DNA of 64,000 nt from Erythrobacter sp. YJ-T3-07 (lineage in GTDB: Bacteria > Pseudomonadota > Alphaproteobacteria > Sphingomonadales > Sphingomonadaceae), in NCBI RefSeq assembly GCF_015999305.1, contig NZ_JAEAGP010000001.1, positions 620,001 to 684,000 of the forward strand. Reading direction: 5' to 3'. Shown piece by piece: positions 34,804 through 42,952 of this stretch. The notes under the pieces were generated by a model. That model searched no databases, was not told where the DNA came from, and was given only the letters and a program-made list of their open reading frames with translations. The position numbers and the translations under genes are program-made. Each line of letters starts with the position of its first letter. Positions within the stretch are counted from its first letter, which is position 1.

Positions 34804-34879
34804 AGGGGTGTAGCTCAGTTGGTAGAGCATCGGTCTCCAAAACCGAGGGTCATGGGTTCGAGTCCCTTCGCCCCTGCCA
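34804..34879 (+). tRNA. tRNA-Trp (CCA anticodon)
   Basis: A 76-base cloverleaf with encoded CCA end. The acceptor stem pairs AGGGGTG with CGCCCCT (one G-U), the D-arm is AGCTCAGTTGGTAGAGC, the anticodon loop reads TCTCCAAAA with anticodon CCA, and the T-arm contains GGTTCGAGTCC. In many alphaproteobacteria tRNA-Trp lies directly before secE; here about 2.7 kb separate them. Confidence 0.97.
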
Positions 34880-34918
34880 TTCCCTTCTCTACCGTCAGCC
34901 AAGCGGGGAATCGCGACG

Positions 34919-35359
34919 ATGGAATACCTCCACACGATGATCCGGGTGAGCGATCTCGACGAATCGCTCGATTTCTTCTGCGGCAAGCTCGGCCTGGTCG
35001 AGGTTGCGCGTACGGAAGTGGAGGCGGGTCGTTTCACGCTGGTGTTCCTGGCCGCTCCCGGCGACGAGGAACGCGCGCGCGAGCACAAGGCGCCGACGGT
35101 CGAGCTGACCTATAACTGGGACCCGGAAGAATACAGCGGGGGCCGCAATTTCGGCCATCTCGCCTACCGGGTGGACGATATCTACGCGACCTGCGAGCGC
35201 TTGCAGTCCGCCGGGGTGACGATCAACCGCCCCCCGCGCGACGGGCACATGGCCTTCATCCGGTCGCCCGACGGGATTTCGATCGAGCTGCTCCAGAAGG
35301 GCGAATCGCTGCCCCCGCAAGAGCCGTGGGCGTCGATGGAAAATACCGGGACCTGGTAG
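34919..35359 (+). CDS. gloA: Lactoylglutathione lyase (glyoxalase I)
   Basis: A 146-residue vicinal-oxygen-chelate enzyme. The first beta-alpha module opens [20 protein letters not shown] with the metal-ligand His5. [18 protein letters not shown] and SIELLQKG supply the remaining GloA metal-site signatures. It converts the hemithioacetal of methylglyoxal and glutathione to lactoylglutathione in the cytosol. It follows tRNA-Trp by 39 bases. Confidence 0.9.
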   Translation: MEYLHTMIRVSDLDESLDFFCGKLGLVEVARTEVEAGRFTLVFLAAPGDEERAREHKAPTVELTYNWDPEEYSGGRNFGHLAYRVDDIYATCERLQSAGVTINRPPRDGHMAFIRSPDGISIELLQKGESLPPQEPWASMENTGTW

Positions 35360-35477
35360 TCACCTGGTAGCCGCCGCGGGCATTGCGCCCCGATTGCCAC
35401 ACATCCGAAAAATCACCGATGCCCGGGAACCCGGCGGAATCGCTGGCCTCTAACGGGGTTGGAGATGACTCCCTTTT

Positions 35478-35500
35478 GTTCCCACAGGAATCTCGGGAAC
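35478..35500. repeat. Inverted repeat GTTCCC-N11-GGGAAC
   Basis: A perfect 6-11-6 inverted repeat about 67 bases before the small gene at 35567. It could be an operator. The right half also resembles the GGAAC -35 box of alphaproteobacterial stress sigma factors, but a convincing -10 at the right distance is missing. Confidence 0.35.
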
Positions 35501-35566
35501 GGGACTCACGAGGCGTGCATTTTTCGCGGCATGATGCACTTCGGTGCCCCAATCAGGAGTTGACCA

Positions 35567-35716
35567 ATGTCGAGCATGCCTTTTCGTAGCAGCCGTCCGG
35601 ACAGCTGGACCACCCCTCAGCCGCACACCGACGCAACGATGCGGATGATGAAGTACGGCAAGATCCAGCCGATGCGCCAGCCGACCTTCTGGGAACGGCT
35701 TTTCGGCGCGGTCTGA
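35567..35716 (+). CDS. Small 49-residue basic protein, function unknown
   Basis: A short gene with an excellent ribosome-binding site (AGGAG seven bases before the ATG) and a strong terminator 20 bases after the stop. The product starts MSSMPFRSSRPDSWTTPQPH, has a Met-rich middle (MRMMKYGKIQPMRQ) and ends WERLFGAV. The terminal amphipathic segment could touch the membrane. I do not recognise the family. The signal layout (inverted repeat, Shine-Dalgarno, stop, terminator) is what supports it as a real monocistronic gene. Confidence 0.65.
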   Translation: MSSMPFRSSRPDSWTTPQPHTDATMRMMKYGKIQPMRQPTFWERLFGAV

Positions 35717-35736
35717 CAACCGCGAAAACCCAAATG

Positions 35737-35774
35737 AAAAGGGCCGGGGCGCTTGGGTGCGCTCCGGCCCTTTT
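35737..35774. terminator. Bidirectional terminator
   Basis: A stem of 16 base pairs (AAAAGGGCCGG... pairing with ...CCGGCCCTTTT, one G-U) with a six-base loop. It has a T-run on both strands. It lies between the small plus-strand gene ending at 35716 and the minus-strand symporter ending at 35797 and probably serves both. Confidence 0.88.
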
Positions 35775-35796
35775 CCTTGTTGGGTGAGATTTTCCG

Positions 35797-37320
35797 CTAG
35801 TATTCCTCGGGCTCTTCCGGCGTATCCGCGTGGAAGTCCCTGCCCGCCGTCCGGTTGCCGCGGGCCAGCGCGAAGACCACGCCCGAAAGCAGCAGCAGGC
35901 CGAGCAGGTTGGGCAGCACCATCACCGCGTTGGCGATATCGCCCATCCGCCAGATCAGGTCGGATTCGCGGGTCGCACCGATGAAGATGCCCACGCACCA
36001 CAGCACGCGCCAAATCCGGTGGAGGATCTTCTCCCCGCCCAGCGTCGATCCCGGAATCCGGTCGTAGAGGAAGGTGATCGCGCGTTCGCCGTAATAGCTC
36101 CAGGTGAGCAGGGTGGTGAACACGAACAGCAGCAGCGCAAGGCTGGCCACCATGGTGCCCAGCGGGATGCTGCCGATCTCGAACGGGAAGGCGGCGGCAA
36201 ACGCGCCGCTGGTGACCGCGAAGCCATCGAGGTCCGCCTGCCACGCATGCAGCACCGGCTGGCCGGCATGGGTGAAGTTGCCTTCCACGGTCAGGATCAC
36301 CAGCGCGGTCATGGTGCAGATCACGATCGTGTCGATGAAGGTGCCCAGCATCGCCATGCGGCCCTGGAACTCCGGATCGTCGGTCTGCGCGACCGCGTGC
36401 GCGATCGGGGTCGAACCCTGGCCCGCCTCGTTCGAGAACAGGCCGCGCGCCACGCCCGCGCGGATCGCGAGGATCACTGCTGCGCCGACGAAGCCGCCGC
36501 TAGCCGACTGCACGTTGAACGCACCGCCGAAGATGCGGCCGAAGGTTTCGGGGATGTCCTGAATGTTCAGCGCAATCGCGATGATCGCCATCACGATATA
36601 AGCGAGCGCCATCACGGGCACGATGCTCTCGGCAACACGGCCGATCGACTTGATCCCGCCGATGATGACGATGAACACCAGAATCGCGACGATCAGCCCG
36701 CCGAGCCACTCCTGAATGCCGAACAGTTCATTGAGGCCGTCGGCCACGGCATTGGCCTGGATCGCGTTGCCGGTGACGAGCCCGCTGATCAGCGTGCCGA
36801 TGCAGAAGAACACCGCGAGCCAGGTCCACTTGGGGCCCAGGCCCATCATGATGTAGCTCATCGGGCCGCCGCGATAGGTGCCCTCGCTGGTGGTCTCGCG
36901 ATAGCGGATCGCCAGTGCGCCCTCGGCAAAGGCCAGCGCCATGCCGAACAGCGCGGTGACCCACATCCAGAAGATCGCGCCCGGACCGCCCAGCGCGATC
37001 GCGGTCGCGACGCCGGCAAGGTTGCCCGTGCCGACCTGACCGGAAAGCGCGGTGGAGAGCGCGGCAAACGGAGAAATCTCGCCCGCGCCGCCTTGCTTGC
37101 GGCCGGCGAACAGGTTCTTCACCGCCGAACCCAGATTGGTGATCGGATAGAACCTGAGGCCGATCATGAACCACAGGCCAGCGCCCAGCAGCACGATCGC
37201 GAGTGGCGGGAAGGGAAGAACCTCTGCCCCGTCCCAGGTTCCGCCCCAGATAAAGTCTGCGACATTGGTGACCGGGCCGAGCAGTCGCTCGTCCAGTGTC
37301 ATCTGCGGATCCGCAGCCAT
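35797..37320 (-). CDS. Alanine/glycine:cation symporter (AGCS family)
   Basis: A 507-residue membrane protein with about ten helices. AGCS hallmarks include LSTALSGQVGTGNLAGVATA, EGTYRGGPMSYIMMGLG, and ARGLFSNEAGQGSTPIAHA. The ATG at 37320 has a GGGGGA upstream and removes a spurious N-terminal extension. It should import alanine or glycine with sodium or protons. It reads away from secE, separating that gene from tRNA-Trp. Confidence 0.92.
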   Translation of the reverse strand: MAADPQMTLDERLLGPVTNVADFIWGGTWDGAEVLPFPPLAIVLLGAGLWFMIGLRFYPITNLGSAVKNLFAGRKQGGAGEISPFAALSTALSGQVGTGNLAGVATAIALGGPGAIFWMWVTALFGMALAFAEGALAIRYRETTSEGTYRGGPMSYIMMGLGPKWTWLAVFFCIGTLISGLVTGNAIQANAVADGLNELFGIQEWLGGLIVAILVFIVIIGGIKSIGRVAESIVPVMALAYIVMAIIAIALNIQDIPETFGRIFGGAFNVQSASGGFVGAAVILAIRAGVARGLFSNEAGQGSTPIAHAVAQTDDPEFQGRMAMLGTFIDTIVICTMTALVILTVEGNFTHAGQPVLHAWQADLDGFAVTSGAFAAAFPFEIGSIPLGTMVASLALLLFVFTTLLTWSYYGERAITFLYDRIPGSTLGGEKILHRIWRVLWCVGIFIGATRESDLIWRMGDIANAVMVLPNLLGLLLLSGVVFALARGNRTAGRDFHADTPEEPEEY

Positions 37321-37404
37321 ATTCGAATTTCCCCCTGATGCGTCCCTTGAAGCGCGGAAGGCTATAACCGCGTGCCGGGCAGCGCAACGCATTTTCCCCG
37401 GTGC

Positions 37405-37433
37405 TTGCGTTTGCGCGCAAGCGGGCCTAGATG
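37405..37433 (+). promoter_or_regulatory. Putative promoter of secE-nusG
   Basis: TTGCGT, 17 bases, TAGATG, with the same spacing and TAG-type -10 as the tRNA-Trp promoter. It lies in the 240-base gap before secE, giving a leader of about 120 bases. The -35 box is embedded in a GCTTGCG-N6-CGCAAGC inverted repeat. Confidence 0.4.
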
Positions 37434-37560
37434 CGACCGGGTCTCTCGACATCGAAGCTCAAGACCCGCCCGCCCGATCACAAGATTGGGAAGGCGATCC
37501 CGGCTTCCCGAAAGAGAGACGCGAACAGGTTCTGATTCTAGACAGGTGAGAGCGGCGACG

Positions 37561-37770
37561 ATGGCCGAAGGCAGCAAGCGGAAAACCTCGATCGGCGAAT
37601 TCGCGCGCCAGGTGCGTGCGGAAACCAGCAAGGTCGTCTGGCCCACCCGTCAGGAAACGATCCAGACCGCGATCTTCGTCAGCATTCTGGTGCTGATCCT
37701 CTCGGTCTTCTTCCTCGGTATCGACACGCTCTTCGGCGCGGTCGTCCGCTTCCTTCTCACGCTCGCCTGA
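37561..37770 (+). CDS. secE: Preprotein translocase subunit SecE
   Basis: A 69-residue membrane protein of the short, single-helix type usual in alphaproteobacteria. It has the conserved amphipathic segment ETSKVVWPTRQETIQTA followed by one membrane helix (IFVSILVLILSVFFL). SecE clamps the SecY channel. The ATG at 37561 opens the expected MAEGSKRKTSIGEF. It is followed by nusG after 16 bases, the near-universal order. Confidence 0.95.
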   Translation: MAEGSKRKTSIGEFARQVRAETSKVVWPTRQETIQTAIFVSILVLILSVFFLGIDTLFGAVVRFLLTLA

Positions 37771-37786
37771 GGCCCGCAGACAATCA

Positions 37787-38323
37787 ATGGCACGCTGGTA
37801 CATCATTCACGCCTATTCCGGTTTCGAGAACAAGGTTCGCGACGCGATCATCTCCGAGGCTGAGCGCCTCGGCCTTTCCGAAGGGGTCGAAGAGGTCGAA
37901 GTGCCGACCGAGACCGTGACCGAGCTCAAGCGCGGCAAGAAGGTGCAGGTCGAACGCAAGTTCATGCCCGGCTACGTGCTGGCCAAGCTGAACATGACCG
38001 ACGATATCTATCACCTGGTCAAGAACACCCCCAAGGTCACCGGCTTCCTCGGCGCGGGCAACAAGCCGCAGGCGATTTCCGAGAAAGAGGCCGCGCGCTA
38101 TTTCGGCGGGGTGGAAGAGGCCAAGGCCGCACCCAGGCAGCAGGTTTCGATCGATTACGAGATCGGCGATCAGGTCAAGGTGCTCGACGGGCCCTTCGCC
38201 AGCTTCAACGGCGTGGTCGAGGAACTCGATTTCGACAAGTCGAAGGTCAAGGTCTCGGTCTCGATCTTCGGCCGTGCGACCCCGGTCGAACTCGACTTCG
38301 AACAGGTCGAACTGGTCAAGTAA
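37787..38323 (+). CDS. nusG: Transcription elongation/termination factor NusG
   Basis: A 178-residue protein. The N-terminal NGN domain begins MARWYIIHAYSGFENKV and includes FMPGYVLAKLNMTDD. The C-terminal KOW domain reads IGDQVKVLDGPFASFNGVVE. NusG couples RNA polymerase to Rho and to the ribosome. Sequence and length are typical. Confidence 0.97.
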   Translation: MARWYIIHAYSGFENKVRDAIISEAERLGLSEGVEEVEVPTETVTELKRGKKVQVERKFMPGYVLAKLNMTDDIYHLVKNTPKVTGFLGAGNKPQAISEKEAARYFGGVEEAKAAPRQQVSIDYEIGDQVKVLDGPFASFNGVVEELDFDKSKVKVSVSIFGRATPVELDFEQVELVK

Positions 38324-38343
38324 GCCGCTGCCGGGCGCGTTGC

Positions 38344-38559
38344 ATGAAAACGCGGCCCGGCATCTGCAATCGCAAGAAACGCTTTGCCAGCCGTGAGGCT
38401 GCCGAACGGGTGGCGCAGGCCGCACCGTTCACGCTGCGTGCCTATCGCTGCGAGCTGTGCCGCCAGTTCCATCTGACCAGCCGGACCAAGGGGATGCAGA
38501 TCCCGCGCCACGAGCTGGGGCGTCCCGAACTGCCGGGCCCCGAACTCCGCCGTTCCTGA
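38344..38559 (+). CDS. Small Cys-containing basic protein after nusG
   Basis: A 71-residue protein beginning MKTRPGICNRKKRFASREAA and containing YRCELCRQFHLTSR. A CxxC pair with a nearby His, plus a Cys at residue 8, suggests a small metal-binding or RNA-binding fold. It starts 20 bases after nusG and may be in the same transcript. I do not recognise a named family and assign no function. Confidence 0.65.
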   Translation: MKTRPGICNRKKRFASREAAERVAQAAPFTLRAYRCELCRQFHLTSRTKGMQIPRHELGRPELPGPELRRS

Positions 38560-38569
38560 AGCTGCCCGG

Positions 38570-39334
38570 TTAGCTCAGCCAGCCCAGGCTCTCGCTGTAG
38601 GCAAGGCTGAGCATCAGCGTATCGACTGCCGCGTGGGCGAGGATACACGCCCACAGATTGCCGCGATTGGCGATCCGCAGCCAGGCGAGGAACAGCCCGA
38701 CCATCGCGGTCACCAGCACTCCGCCAAGCCCCTGATAGAGATGCGCCAGCCCGAAGATCGCGGCCTGGATGATCGCTGCGGGCCACTTCGCGCCGCGCAT
38801 CCCGCGCAGCCGCATCAGCCGGTCCATCAGGAACCCGCGATAGAGCAGCTCTTCGCCGAAGCCTGCGACAAACCACGCGACCAGCACGATCCACAGCGCG
38901 AAGCTGACCGGGCCGGCCGTTGCCAGATCGGTGATCATCGAAATGTCGACCTTCGGCAGGTCCAGCGCATCGATCGCCATCCCGCCCAGCCCGAACAGCG
39001 CGACGATGCCTCCCAGACCAAGTGCCGCCAGCCCCAGCGTGCGCCGCGGATTGACCGGCGGGCGGATGCTCCACGCGTGGCGCAGGCAACGGTCGGAGGC
39101 CAGCCAGGCGCGCGCCACGATCAGCGCGGCGAGCATGCTGAGCACTGCGCTGGACAGCAGCATGGGATTGGTCATTACGAAATTCTGCGCGTCCCCGCCG
39201 TCCGCCAGCAGAAAGGCGAAGGGAACTGCGACCGAGACGCCAAGGTAAATCCCGGCGACGGTGGCAAGCTGAAGCACGAACCGCAGCCAGCTGAGGCGGC
39301 GAAGGCGGTTTCGGGCGAGGGAGCGCTGCTTCAT
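38570..39334 (-). CDS. CPBP-family intramembrane metalloprotease
   Basis: A 254-residue protein with about eight membrane helices. The family motifs are GFGEELLYRGFL (EExxxR), IFGLAHLYQG and a late His in ILAHAAVDTL, which make the glutamate/histidine active site of CPBP (Abi) proteases. The substrate is unknown. It is convergent with the preceding small gene (ten-base gap) and interrupts the usual nusG-rplK linkage. Confidence 0.87.
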   Translation of the reverse strand: MKQRSLARNRLRRLSWLRFVLQLATVAGIYLGVSVAVPFAFLLADGGDAQNFVMTNPMLLSSAVLSMLAALIVARAWLASDRCLRHAWSIRPPVNPRRTLGLAALGLGGIVALFGLGGMAIDALDLPKVDISMITDLATAGPVSFALWIVLVAWFVAGFGEELLYRGFLMDRLMRLRGMRGAKWPAAIIQAAIFGLAHLYQGLGGVLVTAMVGLFLAWLRIANRGNLWACILAHAAVDTLMLSLAYSESLGWLS

Positions 39335-39482
39335 CTGACACTATACGTGTAGGATTGCCTGCGGTTTCGCAACCGCTCGCTGGCCCCGGTGGCTTTCCTA
39401 CCGCGACCCGTTCTGCACTGATCGACGCGATGCTCCTTCGGCGGCGATCGCCGTTCGGAAAAGAGGCCGCAAAAGCGGTGAT

Positions 39483-39593
39483 GTGTCACCCCAGGGTGAA
39501 GGGCGGCTTTGGAAAAATTTTGATTGTCAGGGGCTTGGGGCGGTTTCCGGCAGGCTTGGTCTAGGGTGACACATGGGTGACGCGTGTCACCCT
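39483..39593. repeat. Cluster of GGGTGAC / GTCACCC heptamers
   Basis: TCACCC-CA-GGGTGA at 39486-39499 is a short palindrome. AGGGTGACAC (39563-39572) and GTGTCACCCT (39584-39593) form a perfect ten-base inverted repeat, and a further GGGTGAC (39575-39581) lies inside its loop. Four exact heptamers plus one near copy in 110 bases look like a multi-site operator or an RNA hairpin. Confidence 0.6.
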
Positions 39594-39669
39594 GTCGCCT
39601 AGGGAGAAACCCTTGCCTGAACCGGGCTGCGAGCGGCTCGGAGCAATGGCTTGTCGGGCGGCGAATCGC

Positions 39670-39697
39670 TTGCATTTCGCGGCAAAATCGCTATCTG
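39670..39697 (+). promoter_or_regulatory. Possible promoter of rplK-rplA
   Basis: TTGCAT, 16 bases, TATCTG. Both boxes match four of six consensus bases. It lies about 120 bases before rplK, downstream of the heptamer cluster. The spacing is one base short of ideal. Confidence 0.4.
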
Positions 39698-39820
39698 CGC
39701 CGCTTCCCGAGCACAGCTTTGGAAAACCCGATGCGGGAGGCGATCCCTGGATCGCCGCTCACCGCTTACCATGAGCGTGGCGCGAAATCGCTACGCGACA
39801 GTGAGAAAAGGAGGCCTCTC

Positions 39821-40252
39821 ATGGCCAAGAAGATCGAAGGTTACATCAACCTTCAGGTGCCCGCCGGCACCGCCAACCCCTCGCCGCCGATCGGCCCTGC
39901 GCTGGGTCAGCGCGGCGTGAACATCATGGAATTCTGCAAGGCGTTCAACGCCGCGACGCAGGACCTCGAAAAGGGCGCTCCGATCCCGACCAAGATCACG
40001 GTCTATGCGGATCGCAGCTTCACCTTCGTCACGAAGTCGCCGCCCGCGAGCTTCCTCATCAAGAAGGCGATGAAGATCAAGTCGGGTTCGAAAGAGCCGG
40101 GCAAGAACATCATCGGCTCGATCAAGACAAGCCAGCTGGCCGAGATCGCGGAGACCAAGATGAAGGATCTCAACGCGAACGACATCGACCAGGCGGTCAA
40201 GATCATCGCCGGTTCCGCCCGTTCGATGGGCATCGAAGTGGTGGAGGGCTAA
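39821..40252 (+). CDS. rplK: Ribosomal protein uL11
   Basis: A 143-residue ribosomal protein. It begins [20 protein letters not shown] and carries [20 protein letters not shown] and [19 protein letters not shown], all typical of L11. A near-perfect AAGGAGG precedes the ATG by six bases. L11 helps bind 23S rRNA in the GTPase centre. It is followed by rplA after three bases. Confidence 0.97.
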   Translation: MAKKIEGYINLQVPAGTANPSPPIGPALGQRGVNIMEFCKAFNAATQDLEKGAPIPTKITVYADRSFTFVTKSPPASFLIKKAMKIKSGSKEPGKNIIGSIKTSQLAEIAETKMKDLNANDIDQAVKIIAGSARSMGIEVVEG

Positions 40253-40255
40253 CCG

Positions 40256-40951
40256 ATGGCTACTTTGAGCAAGAAGCAGAAGACGCTGACCGAGAAGCTG
40301 GACGCCGAAAAGCTGTACACCTTTGACGAAGCGCTGAGCACGCTGCGCGAGCACAAGGCGAAGTTCGACGAAACCGTCGAAGTCGCAATGAACCTCGGCG
40401 TCGATCCGCGCCACGCCGACCAGATGGTCCGCGGCATGGTCTCGCTCCCCTCGGGCACCGGCAAGACCGTTCGCGTCGCCGTGTTCGCCAAGGGCGACAA
40501 TGCCGACAAGGCGCTGGCTGCCGGTGCTGACAAGGTTGGCGCGGAAGACCTGATGGAAGACATGCAGGCCGGTAACCTCGACTATGACCGCGTCATCGCG
40601 ACGCCGGACATGATGGGTGTCGTCGGCCGCCTCGGTAAGGTGCTGGGCCCCAAGGGCCTGATGCCGAACCCGAAGCTGGGCACCGTGACCCCGAACGTGG
40701 AACAGGCCGTGAAGGACGCCAAGGGCGGCCAGGTCGAATTCCGCGTCGAAAAGATGGGCATCATCCACTCGGGCCTCGGCAAGCTGTCGTTCAAGGACGA
40801 AGAGCTGAAGACCAATTTCAAGGCCTTCACCGATGCGATCGTCAAGGCGAAGCCCTCGGGCGCGAAGGGCAAGTACGTCAAGAAGGTCACCCTGACCTCC
40901 TCGATGGGCCCGGGCCTGAAGATCGACCTGAGCGAAGTCGAAGGCGCGTAA
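40256..40951 (+). CDS. rplA: Ribosomal protein uL1
   Basis: A 231-residue ribosomal protein with the L1 segments [39 protein letters not shown] and [15 protein letters not shown]1 forms the mobile stalk at the ribosomal E site and can repress its own operon. A terminator follows directly; rplJ and rplL, often next in line, are absent here. Confidence 0.97.
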   Translation: MATLSKKQKTLTEKLDAEKLYTFDEALSTLREHKAKFDETVEVAMNLGVDPRHADQMVRGMVSLPSGTGKTVRVAVFAKGDNADKALAAGADKVGAEDLMEDMQAGNLDYDRVIATPDMMGVVGRLGKVLGPKGLMPNPKLGTVTPNVEQAVKDAKGGQVEFRVEKMGIIHSGLGKLSFKDEELKTNFKAFTDAIVKAKPSGAKGKYVKKVTLTSSMGPGLKIDLSEVEGA

Positions 40952-40975
40952 GCCTTTCACTTCAATGGAAATTTC

Positions 40976-41007
40976 AAGGGGCCGGGGCGGAAACGCTCCG
41001 GCCTTTT
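40976..41007 (+). terminator. Rho-independent terminator after rplA
   Basis: A GC-rich stem of about 14 base pairs (including G-U pairs) closed by a GAAA tetraloop and ending in TTTT. It begins 25 bases after the rplA stop and ends next to the convergent acetyltransferase gene, so it closes the rplK-rplA transcript. Confidence 0.88.
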
Positions 41008-41008
41008 G

Positions 41009-41917
41009 CTATGCCTTGAGCAGCCTGCGCGCCGAAGCCAGCGAGCGATTGCCCTGCACCACCGCCTTGCCCCGGGCGACGCCCGCATCGAATCCGGCCC
41101 GCGCACCCAGCAGCACCCGGTTGCCGAGGGTCGGTCGCAGCAGCACGAAGGAACAGCAGGCAATCGCGTGCGTCCCAAACAGCGCCTTGTGCGCGCCTTC
41201 CCCCTCGGTGAAATCGAAGAACCGGAAGCGCTCTTCCTCGAACAGCATCCGCAGCGCCTCCATCTGAAGCACCGTCCCGGCGGACAGCGCCGCATGCGCG
41301 GGATCGTAGCCGAGATGGGCATAGACCAGCGTGTCCCCGCGCACCGGCAGCGACAGGTACGCGACGGGCTCGCCATGCAGGAACAGCAGGAAGCAGCGCA
41401 TCCGGTCCGCCGCAGCATCGGCCAGCATCGCGGCACACGCCTGCTCGCTATCGGGCAGCCCGGCATCGAGCAGCCGGGCCTGATAGGTCTTTTCCGACAG
41501 TGGCAGAGCCAGATCGAGGAAGCGCACGACCTCCTCCGGCGTGGAATAGCTCCGCACATCGAGCGTGCCGCCATCGGCGTGTGCGAACTTGCGCGACTTG
41601 CGCCGCAGCGTGCTGCGCGTCTTGCCCGAAAACCGGGCGAGGTAATCCTCGAAACTGCCGTCCATCGCGATGTAGTGGCGGCCGAAATCCTCGCGGGCGC
41701 CGACAACATGATCGGGAAAGCGCGCCGCGATAGCGTCTGCCATGGCCACCGGCGCGGACAGGACGCGTACTCCATCGGCACTTGCGTTCACCCCGGCAGG
41801 CGTACGAGCCGCCAGCGCGTCTTCGAGGGAAAAGGCCAGCGGTGTGAGCATGCGCCTGGCCGAGAACAGCCGCCGCGCGCCCAGCGTGAAGGCGATCTGG
41901 ACCGGCTCGGCGGCCAT
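41009..41917 (-). CDS. GNAT/FemAB-like acyltransferase (BioF2-like domain)
   Basis: A 302-residue cytosolic protein. The centre reads ARFSGKTRSTLRRKSRKFAH, and later parts read RCFLLFLHGEPVAYLSLPVR and LVYAHLGYDPAHAALSAGTV, the double-GNAT pattern of proteins annotated as CelD/BioF2-like acetyltransferases. Such proteins are often found with exopolysaccharide genes. The ATG overlaps the stop of the deacetylase gene (TAATG), suggesting that the two act on the same polymer. The exact donor and acceptor are unknown. Confidence 0.7.
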   Translation of the reverse strand: MAAEPVQIAFTLGARRLFSARRMLTPLAFSLEDALAARTPAGVNASADGVRVLSAPVAMADAIAARFPDHVVGAREDFGRHYIAMDGSFEDYLARFSGKTRSTLRRKSRKFAHADGGTLDVRSYSTPEEVVRFLDLALPLSEKTYQARLLDAGLPDSEQACAAMLADAAADRMRCFLLFLHGEPVAYLSLPVRGDTLVYAHLGYDPAHAALSAGTVLQMEALRMLFEEERFRFFDFTEGEGAHKALFGTHAIACCSFVLLRPTLGNRVLLGARAGFDAGVARGKAVVQGNRSLASARRLLKA

Positions 41918-42894
41918 TACTGCGCGCCGTAGAGCGTGTTTGAAACAGCCTGTTCGGCATAGCGCAGGCCCACCGTCCACGCGCTGGCCGGAACCGGGCG
42001 GGGCATCTCTGATCGCCGGAAGACCCTGACCGGGGGCGACCCGGTAAAGTCCGCGGTCCACAGGCCGTCGGTCTCTGCAAGGAAGCGGCACAACCCCTCG
42101 AAGCGATTCCGAACCACCTTGTTCACCGCGAGACTGCGGCGATTGACCAGCTCGAAACTGTGCGAGACGATGGTGAAGCAGGTCATCCGCCCGTCACGAG
42201 CATGGAGCAGAGCTGCCTCCATCTCCTTCAGCGAAAGCGCGGTGATCTGCGCATGCCGCAGCCCGCCGCCGATGTCGCCCACGCAGGACACCGGCACTTC
42301 GACGATCCCCTCGTACAGCAGCGGCTGGGTGTCGGTCGCGCGCAGGTCGAGCGCGCTTTCGCCATCGGAGATGCCGGGCGTGTGGCTGCTGTCGTAATGC
42401 AGTCCGATCTCGTTCAGCGCGCGCAGGGTATCGCGGTTCGCACCATAATTGCCCGCGCGAAACGCAGTCGGGACCGGCGCACCCGCCGCGACCAGCGTGT
42501 CGCGCGCCCATTCGAGGATGCGGCATTGCTCCTCGAACGTGAAGTCCTTGATATTGCGGCCGACCAGTCCGTCGAATGGTCCGCCTGCCGGGGCCAGCCC
42601 GAGCCATTCGGTATGGCAATGCAGTTGCACCTCCTGACCTGCGGCGAGGATCGGTGCGACCACATCCTCGATCGCGCCGACACCCCAGATCAGCGCGGGC
42701 ATCGGATCGACGAAGAACACCGCGCGCTGGCCGTATTGCTCCAGCAACTGCAGCTTGTGGGTGATCCCGGCAGGCCCATCGGGCGTGATGCAGGCGATCG
42801 ACCGGGCGAAGTTCTCCGCCCGGTCGACCCGGCATGGCCGACGCGGCAGCGCGGCCGAATACTCGGTATCGATGGTGAGGTAGACGCTGGTCAT
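41917..42894 (-). CDS. Polysaccharide deacetylase-family protein
   Basis: A 325-residue protein that starts MTSVYLTIDTEYSAALPRRP; the Asp/Glu of TIDTEY is the first catalytic motif of the NodB fold. QLHCHTEWLG supplies the metal-binding HxxxE/His motif, and TAFRAGNYGANRDTLRAL is the conserved Arg-containing third motif. There is no signal peptide, so it may act in the cytoplasm on a sugar precursor. It is coupled to the acyltransferase gene at 41009 by a one-base overlap. Confidence 0.78.
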   Translation of the reverse strand: MTSVYLTIDTEYSAALPRRPCRVDRAENFARSIACITPDGPAGITHKLQLLEQYGQRAVFFVDPMPALIWGVGAIEDVVAPILAAGQEVQLHCHTEWLGLAPAGGPFDGLVGRNIKDFTFEEQCRILEWARDTLVAAGAPVPTAFRAGNYGANRDTLRALNEIGLHYDSSHTPGISDGESALDLRATDTQPLLYEGIVEVPVSCVGDIGGGLRHAQITALSLKEMEAALLHARDGRMTCFTIVSHSFELVNRRSLAVNKVVRNRFEGLCRFLAETDGLWTADFTGSPPVRVFRRSEMPRPVPASAWTVGLRYAEQAVSNTLYGAQ

Positions 42895-42952
42895 GGCTCA
42901 CGCAGGTTAGCCGCGTTTCGGTTAAGACGGGGTTCGCGTCGCCCCGGCGGCG

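Larger units (their letters stand above)
39335..39820. other. Gene-free region before rplK
   Basis: A 486-base gap without a convincing gene; the one short frame (39355-39564) has no ribosome-binding site or family-like sequence. The gap holds a cluster of GGGTGAC heptamers and inverted repeats (39483-39593), a possible promoter at 39670 and a strong AAGGAGG at 39808 serving rplK. The unusual length and repeats suggest regulation of the ribosomal genes or of the divergent CPBP gene. Confidence 0.6.

Noticed and set aside
35383..35589. A 68-codon frame overlapping the small gene at 35567
   Set aside because: It lacks a ribosome-binding site and overlaps the better supported 49-codon gene in another frame.
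39355..39564. A 69-codon gene in the gap before rplK
   Set aside because: No Shine-Dalgarno, no family pattern, and it runs through the heptamer repeats.
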